Below are positions 37,301 to 45,825 of a stretch of DNA of 64,000 nucleotides, piece after piece (within the stretch, counting starts at the first letter, position 1; every line of letters starts with the position of its first letter). The notes beneath the pieces are model-generated. The model made no database searches and had not been told where the DNA came from. It saw only the letters and a list, made by a program, of their open reading frames with translations. Made by a program: the position numbers and the translations under genes. Source of the stretch: Actinernus sp. WN-2022 (taxonomy: Eukaryota > Cnidaria > Anthozoa > Actiniaria > Actinernidae); assembly GCA_030867875.1 (NCBI GenBank), contig JAOWCC010000577.1, positions 93,663,740-93,727,739 on the forward strand. Reading direction: 5' to 3'.

Positions 37301-40300
37301 TTGCGACCTTCCAATGATATGTATATAAGAACCAGACCGACCAAAGCGGTTGAAAGTTTTCCCGACCCTACCCAAAACAATGCAAATCGCCTTTCTTCAT
37401 GGGGGGGATCCTAAAGTGTGAAGGTAACGGTCAAAATTTTGAATCCTAATAAATTACTTTAGAAGGCCCCAAATCACCAAAAAACCACTCACAACTTGAT
37501 TAAGTATCAATCTTTTATTATTGAAGATTCATTTCGTAGGAATCGGAAAAGAGAATTCACATGAAGCAATTAATATAAACTCTTCTGAGATCGTTATGAA
37601 ACTAATTGATAATCTACAGGTAACCCAACAGACTAATACGCGGGAAATATATGTCGAGTCTGGGAAGCCTGTGCTTGAATTTAGGAAAAAAAAATTTGGA
37701 ACATCTTTTGTCCGAGTTCATAAATGCTTGTACATGATGCCAAACTTCTTCAAAAAAAACAATTGTTGGAGTTCATAAATGCTCGTGCTTGAAGCAAAAC
37801 TTCATCAGATTGTCATAAATATGTAATAAATATGTAATCGCAACTTTAATTCGATCGAATATGGTTCAACTTGCCTTGTCATTTCTTGTGTATATTTTAA
37901 CCTGCAGTCTTTAAATCACTCCAGAATTCTTCCGCTTTTATTCTCCCATTAACTAACAACAATTTCAAGGAACCGCTTTCCTTTAATTGCTAGAGCAAGA
38001 AAGGTTTTCTGGCAAAACTATACTTGCACGAGTAGGTCTGAGGTCTGCCATCTTGGATTTTCATTAACTAGTGCCAATCTCCCACGTGTAAAATTGCGAG
38101 TTTAGATGCCGGCTTTGACAAGCGCTGCGAATCAGCGTGTTTTGGAAGGTAAATAAGCTTAATCACGTTTAAATATTTAACGAAATTCTAATATATTAGA
38201 TCTAAGGTGGGTCTTAGAAGAGTTTTTGCTTTAATTCTTTCAAACTGCATGTTTTTTTTTTCAATGATTATGCTTAAATTGCTATATTACACGATCGGAT
38301 GCGATTTGAACCTGATTGTAATATACGCATCGTCGCATAATAAAAGCTTCATACAGGTTCATGATATGTAAACATATGTTAATGTTAGGTCTCCTTTCTA
38401 GGTGTTCCCGTAGATAAGTTGAACGAAAATTTTGGGTGAAAAGGTGCGGCTTATCTACGGGTGTTTACGGTATATACCCTACATGTACATGGATCTCAGA
38501 CTTGGAGAGTGAAACTGGGTTCCCATCTCAGACCTACAAGCAGAAGGTCAAAAACGTAACCCCATGCAGTGACCAGTACAATTTTTACATGTACCAGTAC
38601 ACAGGGCCCAGTTGTTCAACTTTATGTTAAAAATAAAGTTTTTGAGCTTTTGAAAATGGCCATCTAGTGATACATGTATAAATGTTATGCAAACTTAATT
38701 TTTTACCCATTGTTGGCTAAATCTACATCTCATTAAGCAAGTGAGTATTTTACATTTGAAATAAATTGTTGAGCTTTCAAATGAATTAATTTCTACTTCA
38801 GCCAAGCTTCAAATATTACCGGTTCGAACTGACATGGAAGACTGCTGTATAATAATAATAATGGATTAATCAGTGGCATTTCCACAAGGTGGCTCTTCAT
38901 CCACTGATGGGCCTACGATTTTAACGTCCTTATCCGAGAAGACGTGAAGGTCTAACCATTTGCAGCTTGTGAACGAAATTGTTTCACAAAGGCAGCACCT
39001 TCTACTCAGTTATTTTATGACCCTGAGTGTTGGTCCGGCCGGGGTTTGAACCTGTGACCTCCCGCACAACAGACTGGCGCTTAACCACTGAGCTAACTGG
39101 GAGGCGGTTGCTGACGTAACCGGGAGGCAGTTGTATGCCAGAAGAAACAGCATAGCCTATTTCGCATGCAAATTAATGTTGCAACAGTTTGGACAATTCT
39201 GACAACGGTCTAGCGTAATTTCCCCCTATTTCAAACAGCATTTCTGTGTTTTTTGTGATGTTACATGTAGATGTTTTCTTGAGAAAGGACTTTATAAACA
39301 TCCAGATCTAATTAATAGTACTGTACCTAGCCAAATGGGAGAGAAACAGCAGGTAATTTATATTCTAAAGTGGATTTTTAAGCCTTAGAAGAGAGATAAT
39401 TAAGAAACGTACACGGCTACATGTACATGTAAGCTTGAATTCAGAGTCAGATTGAAAGTTTTCAAGTTTGTTGGACCAACCAAATTGCTGAATGGCGGAC
39501 GTTATTCGACCAATCAGATCGCTGGAACAAACACACATACAGTACAGACATGAAATTTAATAGTATACATGTAGATAAGGCCAAGTAAAAAATAAACAAG
39601 TTTATCATCCAGATGTTTTATAAAAAGGAGGATGTGGCCATTTTATTTAAATTTCTTTCTTTTTTTTTTTACATTTTTTCTGACTTTGAAAGACTTTATA
39701 CATTGTACATGCTTGAAGGTGTTTGAGCATATAGTCAGAGTGTGCGGTGATCATTCCTGTCACTTTTTAGCAGTACATATACATGTTGTAAATCCATGAT
39801 ATTTCCTGACAATGCAGTTTATTCTTGATCAGACTCAATGCTTAATATATCACTAAAATAAAAAGGAAGTGGTTCCAAAAAAGGAAGCATTGTACATGAT
39901 AAAGAAATACATGTACATGTATTTTATACTTGGCCTTAAATGAGAAACATTGCACCTCAAGTGAGTTATAGTTTTGTCTCTGCATGTCAGTATACTTTAA
40001 GTTGATAATCCCACTCAGTTCCCATAGCCATTTTTAATATTTCATATAAACCACTCATGAAAATGAGATGAACAGTGACTTGTCTGCAAATTGAGAAATT
40101 CTCTGCACAATCATGTAATATTTCTATCTACAGTTCTTTGACTCTCGTAGTGTCACTCAAGTCACTGTTCACCTCATTTCATGCAGTTTCTTATTGCCCA
40201 CTCTAAAAACAAGTAGAGGGGTGGTGCAAGTTCAGTTTCACAGAGGTATTTGGGATCATTACTGGGGACACCCTAATTGCAAAATACAAAGAAACATTAG

Positions 40301-42723
40301 CACATATTGCAATTAACTTGCGAACTTGCCCCATCCCTCTACTCATTTCTAAAGTGAGCAATTGAAGACCTCAGTAGACAAAGGGTGTAAGTGTATACTG
40401 GTCACATTCTAAATTCTCCTTCAATTTCTTTGTTTTCTAAGGGAGAATTTAGAATGTGATCAACAGTCACTTAGTGGAAACAAAATTGAGGGAGAGTATT
40501 CTAACCTTCAAGGGGTGGTTTCTGTCGTCTTTGTACAGCCTTCACTTTATTTTTCTTGCATGTCTTTTTCGGTGAATCTTTCTGCTCTCCACGTTGCCTC
40601 TTGGGCTGCTTAGGTTCATTAAAATGTGAAGAAACATGTCTTGATAGCCCTTCGCATGATGAGAACGACATAACACAACCACTTATGACACATTTAAATG
40701 GTTTGTCCCCAGTGTGACTATTCATATGTTTTGACAACCACGAATGCGAACAACTGGGCTTGTTAAATACTTTACACCCCTTCCAGAGGCACACAAATAC
40801 ATACTGGATTACCATTGGCTCCACGTGAGCCTGGTGGACATGTTCTGAGAGATCTGTCGGAGAACCTATAAATGTTTTGCACTCATGCCACTTACAGAGG
40901 CTGTGTTCAAGATTTATTCCTCCTTGTGTAGCTTCCGAGACTTCAGAAGTCTCACTTTTAGTTCTGTGGGTAAAAAAAAGCATTAAAAATAGTCCAGTTT
41001 TGCATTCAAGAATTACCACTGGATGTGATGACTATATACAGATGCATTTAGTTTCAATGTTTAAGTATGATATTACATTACTTTACCGTCATATTTAAAT
41101 GTTCTATTTCTCCTTTCTGTCCATGCTGTAACTGACCCTATTAATATATTTAAATTATCAGTCTGCAAATAGTGTCATCTGACTTAGATTTAGCCGCATG
41201 GTTATTTTCAGATGACCTGTACTTAATTTTGTTACTTTCCATCTTCTTATAACAGTTGATCTCTCCTCTGTAAATATGTAACCTAAGTACGAAATAAACT
41301 TGCAGGGGTTTCAATAGAAGGCGGCTACCGGCAATAAACCACCGGTTACTTTGCTTCTTACCGCCGGCTACTTCACACGATCGTTGTGTTTTTTGTTAAA
41401 TGTTGAGTAAAGTTTACTAGGTAAACCACCGCCTCTAACGTCAGGACCGCCGGTTGCCTAAAAACTTATTGAAACCCCTGAACTTGTTGTTGTTTACACA
41501 ACATTAGTCCATTGATCCAATCAGAATAGGAGAATTTTGTGGTGAGCTATATGTCACATGATTGCTTTTAGCCAATGAGAGAGTACCAAAATGTTGTGTT
41601 GAATGCCTGGCTGAATTACATTTCAGTCCTCACACGAGGCTCATGAGCTAATAATTATTTTCAGGAATAGCTAGATGTATTTGCATCGTAAGCCCAAGTG
41701 TGGTACCTGATTATAGTGTGTCCCCCTCTAAAAAAATTGAGAATCTAAAATGGGTATTTCTTGTATTTTGCATCAAAAGTTACAGGAAAATAACAAACAG
41801 ACTAGTAATGATGACGACTTGTAATCTTAGCCCATGCTTGTTGGTTTAAAGGTACAATGTAGCTACATGTATGCCCATGGTTTTCTTATATCTCAAACAT
41901 CCAGGGTTATCCAGGTTTTCATACTTGCAACACATCAAGTTTTTCTTGTAAATTTATATCCAAAGCAAACAAAACTACAGAATAATTTCAGTGCCACTTT
42001 TTTGAAGGAAAAAGATTTTGTCTCATCGGCTCATCAGTGAACAATAAATACTATTTTTTTTAAGGGATGGCTAAACTATAGAATACCTGGCCACTTCAAA
42101 AGATCACTTGAAAACTGTGCTAAATTCTCCATTATAGTGCAGGTGTATGTATAGAGTCGTTCTATGAATGATTTGGGGTCAAAATGGTTGAGTTTCTTTT
42201 AAAAGTGGTTGGTTACGTTTTTAGAAAGTTTGTATGAAAATTTGAGAAAATGAATTATTAATGACCCAAATGGCCGGGTAAAGTTTTTTCCTTGCCCACA
42301 CTAATAGTAATAGTCACTTCCACGCGTGCCATTTCGGCTTTAATTGACACTGACAGCAGTCACTCAAACCAAATATCTGGTTTAACCCATAACATTAATC
42401 AATTAACGCATTTTCACTTACCCTAAAGTATCTTGAGGTTCTCGTAATTCTAAATTATGTATTGTTTGCTTCTTTTCGACAAATGATCTCAAAAATCCCG
42501 TCCTCAAAGGAGGCGAGTCGGGACGAAGTGAACGTGGAGCTGGTGAACATCGGCCATTTTCGACAAGTTGTTTGTCATCATTTTGTAGCTTTTCTTGTTC
42601 ATTACTTAGTTTAGTATCCATAACAGGTAGCTCCGTTTCGATTTTGTCATTAGATGTATTTTCACAGCTTGATTTGTCTTCATTTTGGTCCATGCTTTCG
42701 TGACGTTCCGTTTCGTCCGCCAT
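25249..42723 (-). CDS. AEBP2: AEBP2-like PRC2 accessory zinc-finger protein (complete, 5 exons)
   Basis: Minus-strand exons 42422-42723, 40506-40963, 35466-35587, 33067-33137 and 25249-25396 join with GT-AG borders and matching phases into 1101 nt (366 aa). The start AAAATGGCGG is a strong context. Residues 1-101 are acidic and low complexity; three C2H2 fingers follow (about 124-147, 159-184, 192-214; CLWKGCKVFNKPSCSHSWL and FKCVISGCVMSFSS are close to AEBP2/Jing). Next come a basic KR-rich patch (about 219-250) and a C-terminal domain with LLHWLPDDVLPDEWVPFNEV and LPNDVTAELDPAFYRR, the region that contacts SUZ12 in vertebrate AEBP2. The known role is a nuclear cofactor of Polycomb Repressive Complex 2 (H3K27 methylation). 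Upstream lies a CpG-containing segment. Nothing looks broken. Confidence 0.93.
25424..25710. repeat. Dispersed repeat, copy of 10110-10460
   Basis: AAAACCAAAACCAAAGCAAT, AACCAATCACGAATTAAAG and CACAGCCAATAGAAAAGTTA match the left copy in order. It begins 27 bases upstream of AEBP2 exon 5, inside the intron. Confidence 0.75.
26200..26540 (+). pseudogene. LINE reverse transcriptase remnant
   Basis: Readable RT pieces in shifting frames: LMTYQTVISS, TDDTNLTYSTHDQDKLLSA (a YADD region decayed to DD), LWLDANRLSLNVVKTKCTMY and IGTQHKISQLPNQPDNLAL. Stops and frameshifts interrupt it. In the AEBP2 last intron, antisense to the gene. Confidence 0.75.
26541..26745. repeat. Dispersed repeat, second copy at 61955-62160
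   Basis: AGAGTGCCATATGACACTAT, GGTTACTTGCTTTGAGGGTT, CCTGAGATTCCCACACA and ATTTCATCTAAATCCTCCTT are shared in order. Confidence 0.78.
26778..26991 (+). pseudogene. CXC-domain protein gene, 5' fragment before LINE insertion
   Basis: One frame reads QSVETYVFKRSEQSVTLAVK, then SSVRIEHDSMHVDPQLLFQ-stop-LIIACNNADDIEEVFSYK and LCSYPTALFDSPL. The TGA at 26905-26907 probably replaced CGA/AGA. This is the N-terminal to middle part of a cnidarian/invertebrate multicopy family of unknown function that ends in a Tesmin/TSO1-type CXC motif. The LINE begins just after FDSPL, and the rest of the gene resumes at about 30478. Confidence 0.7.
26992..30477 (+). mobile_element. CR1/Jockey-group LINE, nearly full length, 5'-truncated, one frameshift
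   Basis: The open frame 26947-29853 holds a PHD-like finger missing its first cysteine (KPVRNNHKGIQCDSSDAWFH, CPHCG), an EEP endonuclease (GDFNCGDINW, SDHD), and a reverse transcriptase (YRPISLT, DLSKAFDKV, VPQGSVLGP, FADD). Its first ~18 residues belong to the interrupted host gene. A single-base loss near 29812 shifts the frame, which goes on AARFVSNNYNPT to a stop at 30201-30203. The 3' end carries (ATCTAAGT)n, an 8-bp tail typical of CR1-like elements. Protein intactness suggests a fairly young copy. Confidence 0.9.
30478..31672 (+). pseudogene. CXC-domain protein gene, 3' fragment after LINE insertion
   Basis: The gene resumes with QKPALAYALWAKLSSDA, then in other frames VMKKYGNPIIVFDGY, FLSNTKNKQHFISILSRFL, NANVLIVKTAV, VLVDDTDFLVLHCYY, MKQVKEQLGYNVCHNMLFLR, LGCDTTSHLYRIGKAAAL, LDSLRYRRYYGKL, LPPTSAASHYHS, LEDWGWKLSNDRVLPV and a CXC motif (CNCSSDCSTGRCTCRKHG, CDQCRGTGC) ending SDDEE-stop. 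At least three frameshifts break it. The GDDTDLLVLL-like acidic segment recalls PIN/FEN-type nuclease folds, but that is only a resemblance. CXC motifs bind zinc and, in Tesmin/LIN54, DNA. Confidence 0.75.
31673..32216. other. No recognisable gene
   Basis: Follows the CXC pseudogene stop; probably its old 3' flank. Confidence 0.4.
32217..32490. mobile_element. Right part of the 18896-19349 foldback family
   Basis: ACATATTTTTCTAAACATCC through GGGCTCATATGCACTTTAA matches the right two thirds of the other copy; the left arm is absent. Confidence 0.8.
32529..33030. mobile_element. Right part of the 24400-24780 repeat plus MITE and flank
   Basis: GGGACTGCTGTGAAACATCA through CAAAAGCCAGGGTTTCC, then the CAGAGTTA...TATAGAAACAAG element and AATTCTCCCAACT, collinear with 24610-25040. 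The two regions are about 8 kb apart within or beside AEBP2. Confidence 0.8.
33067..33137 (-). CDS. AEBP2: AEBP2 exon 4
   Basis: Acceptor CTTTTTCAG, donor TGT|GTAAGTG; 71 nt. Encodes VLGKRTNEKSGQVDVLLHWL. Its phase fits exon 5 across a 7.7 kb intron. Confidence 0.88.
33283..34116. mobile_element. MITE/foldback, TIR GGGAGTGTTCATTATTTATGG, TAA duplication
   Basis: GGGAGTGTTCATTATTTATG at 33283 and its complement ending ACACTCCC at 34116, flanked by TAA on both sides. The interior (33510-33950) is shared with 46730-47120. Multiple TGACCCCCCT-like blocks occur near both ends. Confidence 0.78.
34195..34430. repeat. Dispersed repeat, second copy at 61010-61175
   Basis: AAATAAATTCAAACTTATTA, AATGAAATTACAAGAAAGAA, TTCATGCTATCATTCTCAAC and GCATTACTTAA match in order. 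Confidence 0.7.
34431..35240. other. AEBP2 intron, no gene recognised
   Basis: A CpG-containing stretch at 34660-34870 includes the frame 34659-34907 (minus), which shows no known motif. Confidence 0.4.
35249..35392. mobile_element. Inverted-repeat element with TGATCACATTCTAAATTCTCC hairpin
   Basis: Arms CCTGTGTGCAACAAGGGCAT...TAAGTG and CTTACAGTGTACGCCCCTGT...GCACAG; inside, TCACATTCTAAATTCTCCCT pairs imperfectly with GGAGAATTGAGAATGAGATC. The inner hairpin recurs at 40400-40462. Confidence 0.7.
35466..35587 (-). CDS. AEBP2: AEBP2 exon 3
   Basis: Acceptor TTATTTACAG, donor CAAG|GTGAGT; 122 nt. Encodes VKDDFVDPKTVNSIKKRLPK and KVGIDGAKITFHSK, the start of the C-terminal SUZ12-contacting region of the family. 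Confidence 0.88.
35600..36768. other. AEBP2 intron, no gene recognised
   Basis: Short imperfect repeats only; TACATGTA-type words are frequent. Confidence 0.4.
36769..38476. mobile_element. 1.7-kb inverted-repeat element with a second internal palindrome
   Basis: Outer ends TACCGTAAACACCTGTGTAT (36769) and GGGTGTTTACGGTA (38476) with GCCGCAC/GTGCGGC in both. Inside, arms of about 270-300 bp (36815-37087 and 37428-37695; AGGATTCAAAATTTTGACCG and its complement; TAATAAAAGATTGATACTTAA and its complement) surround a 340-bp unique centre. TA at both tips suggests a Tc1/mariner relative. No transposase was seen. Confidence 0.8.
38848..39104 (-). mobile_element. tRNA-derived SINE
   Basis: Reading the minus strand from 39104: CCTCCCAGTTAGCTCAGTGG (A box), then GGTCACAGGTTCAAACCCCG (B box) spaced as in a tRNA, a body of about 170 bp and an (ATT)n tail at 38848-38862. 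The tRNA-like head plus a LINE-type microsatellite tail defines a SINE. In the AEBP2 intron and on the same strand as the gene. Confidence 0.82.
39105..40192. other. AEBP2 intron, no gene recognised
   Basis: AT-rich, frequent TACATGTACATGTA words, no clear TIR pair. Confidence 0.4.
40193..40363. mobile_element. MITE with ~40-bp TIRs
   Basis: ATTGCCCACTCTAAAAACAA...GAGGGGTGGTGCAAGTTC and complement GAACTTGCCCCATCCCTCTA...AAAGTGAGCAAT, 171 bp. Confidence 0.75.
40400..40462. mobile_element. Hairpin repeat, relative of 35290-35345
   Basis: GGTCACATTCTAAATTCTCC pairs with GGGAGAATTTAGAATGTGATC across a 20-base loop, just downstream of AEBP2 exon 2. Confidence 0.7.
40506..40963 (-). CDS. AEBP2: AEBP2 exon 2 (three C2H2 zinc fingers)
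   Basis: Acceptor TTACCCACAG, donor GAAG|GTTAGA. Finger 1 CKWHEC...HVHQAH, finger 2 CLWKGC...HMNSH, finger 3 CVISGC...HVSSH, then lysine/arginine-rich KRQRGEQKDSPKKTCKKNK. All zinc ligands are present. Confidence 0.93.
41303..41480. mobile_element. MITE, TIR CAGGGGTTTCAATA, 6-bp duplication
   Basis: CAGGGGTTTCAATA at 41303 and TATTGAAACCCCTG ending 41480, flanked by AACTTG on both sides (41297-41302, 41481-41486). 178 bp in AEBP2 intron 1. Confidence 0.83.
42422..42723 (-). CDS. AEBP2: AEBP2 exon 1 (start codon)
   Basis: Starts at ATG 42723-42721 (MADETERHESMDQNE) in a strong AAAATGG context; an in-frame upstream ATG (MTKLHVTAASYK) is possible but in a poorer context. Donor AGG|GTAAGTG after 42422. 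Encodes the acidic, Ser/Asn-rich N-terminus with RSLRPDSPPL. Confidence 0.85.
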
Positions 42724-42936
42724 TTTGTAGCTTGCGGCTGTCACATGTAGTTTGGTCACGTGTTGGTTCGTTAGCCAATCAGAACGCGCGTAAATTTACG
42801 AGTCACGTTTTCCGCGAAAACTACCATTCTCCGAGAAAAGACATCAGGTCTATCAAATTGTCTCTGGCCGGATAGTAGCCTCATACGAGAAAAAAACAAA
42901 CAGCAAAAACTGTATACGGCAATTCTGTGCGATGGT

Positions 42937-42982
42937 CATCAACCTCGTTCCCAGGGTCTTCTCCCTGGGGACGAGGTTGATG
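42937..42982. repeat. Short hairpin upstream of AEBP2
   Basis: CATCAACCTCGTTCCCAGGG and CCCTGGGGACGAGGTTGATG pair almost perfectly with a six-base loop; it may be a minimal MITE. Confidence 0.65.
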
Positions 42983-43042
42983 GAGTACGTTGGATCTTAC
43001 ATTAATCTGATCAGCCTGAAACAATATTAATAGTAAAAGCCC

Positions 43043-43110
43043 GGGGGGGGGGGGGGGGGGGGGGGAGGAGGGGGGGTACTCCCTTCCCTTATATGGCCTT
43101 ACGGGGACGT
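43043..43110. repeat. G-run end of a poly-G MITE family (one end)
   Basis: CCC followed by 23 consecutive G, then GGAGGGGGGGTACTCCCTTC, resembling the start of the element at 53777-54080. The other end is not found nearby. Could form G-quadruplexes, and the run length may be an assembly artefact. Confidence 0.6.
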
Positions 43111-43347
43111 GCCGCTGGAAAGGGACGGTGTCATGAACTGAGTATATTATTTCATTCGAGTCTGTCCTAAACAGGGTCTGAACCTGTCCTAATCAGGGTA
43201 TTGATTTCAGACTACTCCACAAGATCATTGTCACCCAACTGATGAGGGCATTTTGCTAGACTAAGTAACTTGGAGTTTAATGCTTGATGCAATTTTGTGT
43301 AACAACAACAACAACATTTATTTGACTCTAGATGTAGGAGTTACATT

Positions 43348-43457
43348 ACCCTGGGTACCAGAGGTTCTACTGTCTCCACGCTCCTCGACTCTCGTCGCTT
43401 CGCTCCTCGGCGCCTAACTTTCGCGAATGGGACAGTAGAACCTCTGGCACCCAGGGT
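43348..43457. mobile_element. Hairpin MITE, TIR ACCCTGGGTACCAGAGGTTC
   Basis: ACCCTGGGTACCAGAGGTTC and complement GAACCTCTGGCACCCAGGGT, 110 bp, CpG-rich centre. Confidence 0.8.
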
Positions 43458-43779
43458 AGAGTTACATGTGATAGAATAATAATATAAATCTAACAATGAA
43501 AAAAGAGAGTGAGCTGGACCTGAAAAAACCCGAGAAGCCATCTAGTCAGGAACACTCTAATTGGCGGAACACAGGAACACAACTTTCAATTTTACAACAT
43601 ACTTTTTTTACAAAACATAAGGTAAGATGTAAAATCTGCATTTGATTAATTTATGAACTTTTTTATGGACAAAAGGAACATGATAACATTATTGAAACTG
43701 ATATTTTTCCAAGAAATGAGCTATTAGTTTTTTTTTTAAGGATTTTTTATTGGGCTCCTGGATCTTTTAAGTCTTGGGG

Positions 43780-44204
43780 GATTTCTTTCCAAATTTAAAT
43801 ACCTTCACTTGTAATCAAGCGCAAACTGTAATTTGTTCTAGAACGATTAATTAATAAAGTATGTTTGTTTTGAAACTTGTCTTGTTTGGTATTGGTGTAC
43901 ATGAGATAAAGGGACAAATAGATCAGTGAAAGTATAACCAACTGTTTTATAATAGACATCGTACCGTAAACAAGCTCGCATGCAATCAGTAATTCTAGTT
44001 TGAATAATAAAGGAGGTGTATGGGCATTCCACTTTTCATTTGAAATTGCTCTTTTTTGAAGAGTGCACAAAGGCTTCCTCAAAGTGGGATAAGAATTTCC
44101 CCAGAGTAAAATACCATAATTCACATGTGGGTAAAATAAGGAATAGTATATTTGTTTTAAAACTATTGGGGGTGCATGTTTGGCTTTGTATAAAATACCC
44201 AATA
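43780..44204 (-). pseudogene. LINE reverse transcriptase C-terminal remnant
   Basis: Minus-strand frame with IVLKQIYYSLFYPHVNYGIL, LLWGNSYPTLRKPL and, after decay, NRSRTNYSLRLITSEGIKIW: the thumb and tail of a non-LTR RT. The apparent start codon (MDAIFRMG) lies in the MITE at 44205-44361, so the open frame is a chance fusion. Confidence 0.7.
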
Positions 44205-44361
44205 GACCCATTCGAAAAATGGCGTCCAATTAATTAACTATTGTTTACGACTGACTAGCCTCGCTTACACGTTCAAAAGCTTTTGTGTGTACTGACTAGC
44301 CTCGTGTTCACCTTACCAGGACAATAGCTTTTTAAATTGGACGCCATTTTTCGAATGGGTC
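44205..44361. mobile_element. MITE, TIR GACCCATTCGAAAAATGGCG, copy 2
   Basis: Nearly identical to 17683-17840, including the duplicated GACTGACTAGCCTCG. It abuts the LINE remnant. Confidence 0.88.
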
Positions 44362-44416
44362 TATGATTTTGCAAGTTTCAGCTTAATAGGTTAAGTGTTT
44401 GTCGAGTAGCCTTCCT

Positions 44417-44485
44417 AAGTAAATATATGAGCTACTCAATGAGCAGCGTATCAGATTAAGTATCAGATTAAGCTGATAAGAACAG
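44417..44485 (-). ncRNA. U2 snRNA-like fragment, stem IIa/IIb region (pseudogene?)
   Basis: On the minus strand CTGTTCTTATCAG (44485-44473) and TTAATCTGATACG match U2 nucleotides after the branch-site region, followed by GCTGCTCATTGAGTAGC (44447-44431), a hairpin in the place of U2 stem IIb with different but pairing bases, then TCATATATTTACTT in the place of the U2 AAUAUAUUAAAU. A 13-base duplication (TTAATCTGATAC twice) and no clear Sm site argue for a diverged or dead copy. Confidence 0.5.
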
Positions 44486-44682
44486 AGAGGTATAACTATT
44501 TTATTAATAATAAATTAAATAAAAATTACATTAAAGCGTAATTTGCCCTGTGAGGACCGGCCTCCCTAAATCTAAACGTATAATAGGGGAATGAAGGTGG
44601 CCCATAAATTATATTTATTGTTAGCGTAATCGCCTCGGGAGTAGTTACAATGAGGTATATATAAATATATATATATATATAT

Positions 44683-44876
44683 AATACTAAGGATTCGGAG
44701 TATTTAAATTTTTGGTTGATTCATATTTCGCTCTACAATACTGTTTCGTGGGGACCAAAGTCCTCACTCGTCACGAAGTAACTCCTGACGAGTGAGGACT
44801 TTGGTCCCCACGAAACAGTATTGTAGAGCGAAATATGAATCAACCAAAAATTTAAATACTCCGAATCCTTAGTATT
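44683..44876. repeat. Near-perfect 91-bp palindrome, 12-bp spacer, flanked by (TA)n
   Basis: Arm 44683-44773 and arm 44786-44876 are reverse complements without a visible mismatch; the spacer is CGAAGTAACTCC. (TA)n tracts lie on both sides (44655-44682 and 44938-44960). Such identity implies a recent origin or conversion. It contains the ribozyme motif at 44781-44829. Confidence 0.92.
44781..44829 (+). ncRNA. Type I hammerhead ribozyme candidate
   Basis: All core elements are in order: CTGACGA (44785-44791), stem II GTGAGGAC/GTCCCCAC (44792-44799 with 44804-44811, one mismatch, loop TTTG), GAAA (44812-44815), stem III ACA/TGT (44815-44817 with 44822-44824, loop GTAT), cleavage base A (44825), and stem I CTC (44782-44784) with GAG (44826-44828). 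Self-cleavage would fall after 44825. The minus-strand mirror copy has G instead of the first core C and looks inactive. Hammerheads of this compact type occur in Penelope-like elements and retrozymes. Confidence 0.6.
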
Positions 44877-44885
44877 ATTGCTCTA

Positions 44886-45507
44886 CAGCATTGTATCGAG
44901 CACTGTTTGATAGAATTAATCGAAACATTTATTTATCTATATATATAATATATATATATAATGCCAGTCACACTAGGCGGTAAAGAGTTGACCTATTATA
45001 GGTTACTCTGTATTTTAGATAATTGATAATACTAATTTGTTTTTGTTATTACTATAGAAAAAGGTATTTTAGAGAATTAGTTTTTAATCCAATGATTTGA
45101 ATTTGGATTTTGGCCAAAAACCCGGCTCTGCGGTCTTTCCCTGATCACGTAGATCGCACCATTGTCTAAAATGCCTATTGCATAATTGGCGCAGAAGTCC
45201 CGCAGCGTTTTCATAGGGCCTCTAGATGATAAAGTATTGGTAGGGCGTTGAGAGACACAGAGCGAAAACACTCCATGGGAGTGTGTGAGAGACACACTTC
45301 CGTCAAAAGCAAGAAGGGCGCCTCTCACACGCACCCAGAAATAAAAATTAAGGATATATATATGTGTACAATAACATTATATTTACATTTATCTAACTGA
45401 GCGGCGAGGTCTGGAAACTACTACTCCAACTTATTTATATATTTTAACAATAAACGTAATTAACTAGGCTAAATAAACAAGGTTAGAACAAAAGGTGGTA
45501 ATACTAC
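44886..45507. other. Sequence between the U2-like pieces, no gene recognised
   Basis: (TA)n near 44940, then a frame at 45077-45334 (minus) with no family recognised. GAGAGACACA words flank CACTCCATGGGAGTG, a short palindrome. Confidence 0.35.
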
Positions 45508-45825
45508 AAAGAAAACCTATTTAGCAATTCAGATTCAAAGCAGTTTTCTACTTGAATAACTTCAAACTAAAGTGAATTGCGAAATAGGTTAACGTTGGAT
45601 AGTTGAAATTTTAAAAATATATTAAAATTATAGACTGAATTTCAGCCACTCCTCTGGTTCGTTCCTCTCGCCGATTCAGGCTATTAAAATTACTGTTCAG
45701 GGTTAAGGGATATAAATAAGTCCAGAGCCGATAACTAAAGAGTTCAAAAACGCGTATAAATAGAGAAAGGAAAAGAAAACCTATTTAGCAACTCACATTC
45801 AGCGTAATTTCTACTTGATCTTAGC
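45508..45825. repeat. Direct repeat pair next to the U2-like 5' end
   Basis: AAAGAAAACCTATTTAGCAA at 45508 and 45772, each followed by similar sequence down to TTCTACTTGA. The second copy continues into the U2 5' end; the first diverges. Confidence 0.7.

Noticed and set aside
39031..39104. Functional tRNA gene
   Set aside because: A and B boxes are good but the ends do not form an acceptor stem and the sequence continues to an (ATT)n tail, as in a SINE.
43795..44229. 144-codon gene starting MDAIFRMG
   Set aside because: The start lies in a MITE and the rest is a decayed LINE RT tail.
44683..44775. Second active hammerhead on the minus strand of the palindrome
   Set aside because: The first conserved core C is G there because it falls in the spacer, and stem I cannot pair.
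45077..45334. 85-codon minus-strand frame between the U2-like pieces, considered as a retroelement ORF
   Set aside because: No RT, nuclease or zinc-knuckle motif visible; left unassigned.
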